5,036 bases of DNA from Vulcanimicrobiota bacterium (GTDB lineage: Bacteria > Vulcanimicrobiota > Vulcanimicrobiia > Vulcanimicrobiales > Vulcanimicrobiaceae): contig PKWF01000160.1 in NCBI GenBank assembly GCA_003133185.1, positions 13,660 to 18,695 on the forward strand, given 5' to 3'. This document shows positions 4,919-5,036 of this stretch, piece after piece. A program made the position numbers and the translations under genes. Within the stretch, counting starts at the first letter, position 1. Every line of letters starts with the position of its first letter. Under the pieces are notes generated by a model. That model saw nothing but the letters and a program-made list of their open reading frames with translations, was not told the DNA's origin and ran no database searches.

Positions 4919-5036
4919 GCACGAAGGGAAGATTCGGGTCGGCAGTCATCGAGAGCGGATCGGCGCGCGTTGCGTCGCGCTGATAGAAGGCGGCCGCGGC
5001 GATCATCGCGGCGTTGTCGGTGCAGTACTTCGGCGG
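4893..5036 (-). CDS. tsaD: tRNA N6-adenosine threonylcarbamoyltransferase TsaD, C-terminal fragment (runs off the right edge)
   Basis: The minus strand encodes 47 residues and a TGA stop (4895-4893). They begin PPKYCTDNAAMIAAAAFYQR and end LPFVLTAPSSHT. CTDNAAMIA is the hallmark near the C-terminus of TsaD (YgjD/Gcp), containing an Asp of the metal-binding site. TsaD, with partner proteins, transfers the threonylcarbamoyl group to A37 of ANN-decoding tRNAs to form t6A, an essential cytoplasmic modification. The remaining ~290 residues would lie beyond the right edge. The 3' end overlaps the convergent small lipoprotein gene by 26 bp. The short fragment limits the call, but the motif is highly specific. 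Confidence 0.85.
   Translation of the reverse strand, partial: PPKYCTDNAAMIAAAAFYQRDATRADPLSMTADPNLPFVLTAPSSHT

Overview
The window is GC-rich bacterial DNA with GTG starts, Shine-Dalgarno sites and two Sec/SPII lipoproteins. One lipoprotein is built entirely of GloVer (TIGR03803-type) tandem repeats. That protein, with the general composition, suggests an environmental, probably metagenome-derived lineage such as Candidatus Eremiobacterota/Vulcanimicrobiota (WPS-2) or an acidobacterial/chloroflexal relative. This placement is an inference from family memory, not a search result.

Layout. (i) 1-344, minus strand: the N-terminal part of a polytopic membrane protein that runs off the left edge. 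(ii) 398-1198, plus: a chimeric reading frame. Its first ~70 codons are the FAD/disulfide N-terminus of a dihydrolipoamide dehydrogenase/mercuric reductase-like flavoprotein. The rest is the C-terminal half of ArgJ, interrupted by a short repeat of a type I recall as dispersed in many genomes. (iii) 1195-2367, plus: argD, coupled to the ArgJ stop through a GTGA overlap. (iv) 2368-2580: an intergenic region with a strong Rho-independent terminator, a possible small transcript and a 14-bp perfect palindrome. (v) 2581-3222 and 3238-4401, plus: a cytoplasmic propeller-like protein followed 15 nt later by a seven-repeat GloVer lipoprotein, a probable two-gene operon. (vi) 4538-4918, plus: a small lipoprotein. 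(vii) 4893-5036, minus: the C-terminus of TsaD, convergent with and overlapping the small lipoprotein gene by 26 bp.

How the genes fit together. ArgJ (ornithine acetyltransferase) and ArgD (acetylornithine aminotransferase) belong to the arginine pathway and are normally adjacent. Here ArgJ has lost its alpha chain and the autocleavage/nucleophile threonine, so this copy cannot be a working ornithine acetyltransferase. The in-frame join to an unrelated flavoprotein is either a real deletion fusion or an assembly chimera, and is the most important thing to check. The remaining genes look like ordinary accessory and housekeeping genes. I see no mobile element, CRISPR array, rRNA or tRNA, and no convincing new multi-gene system.
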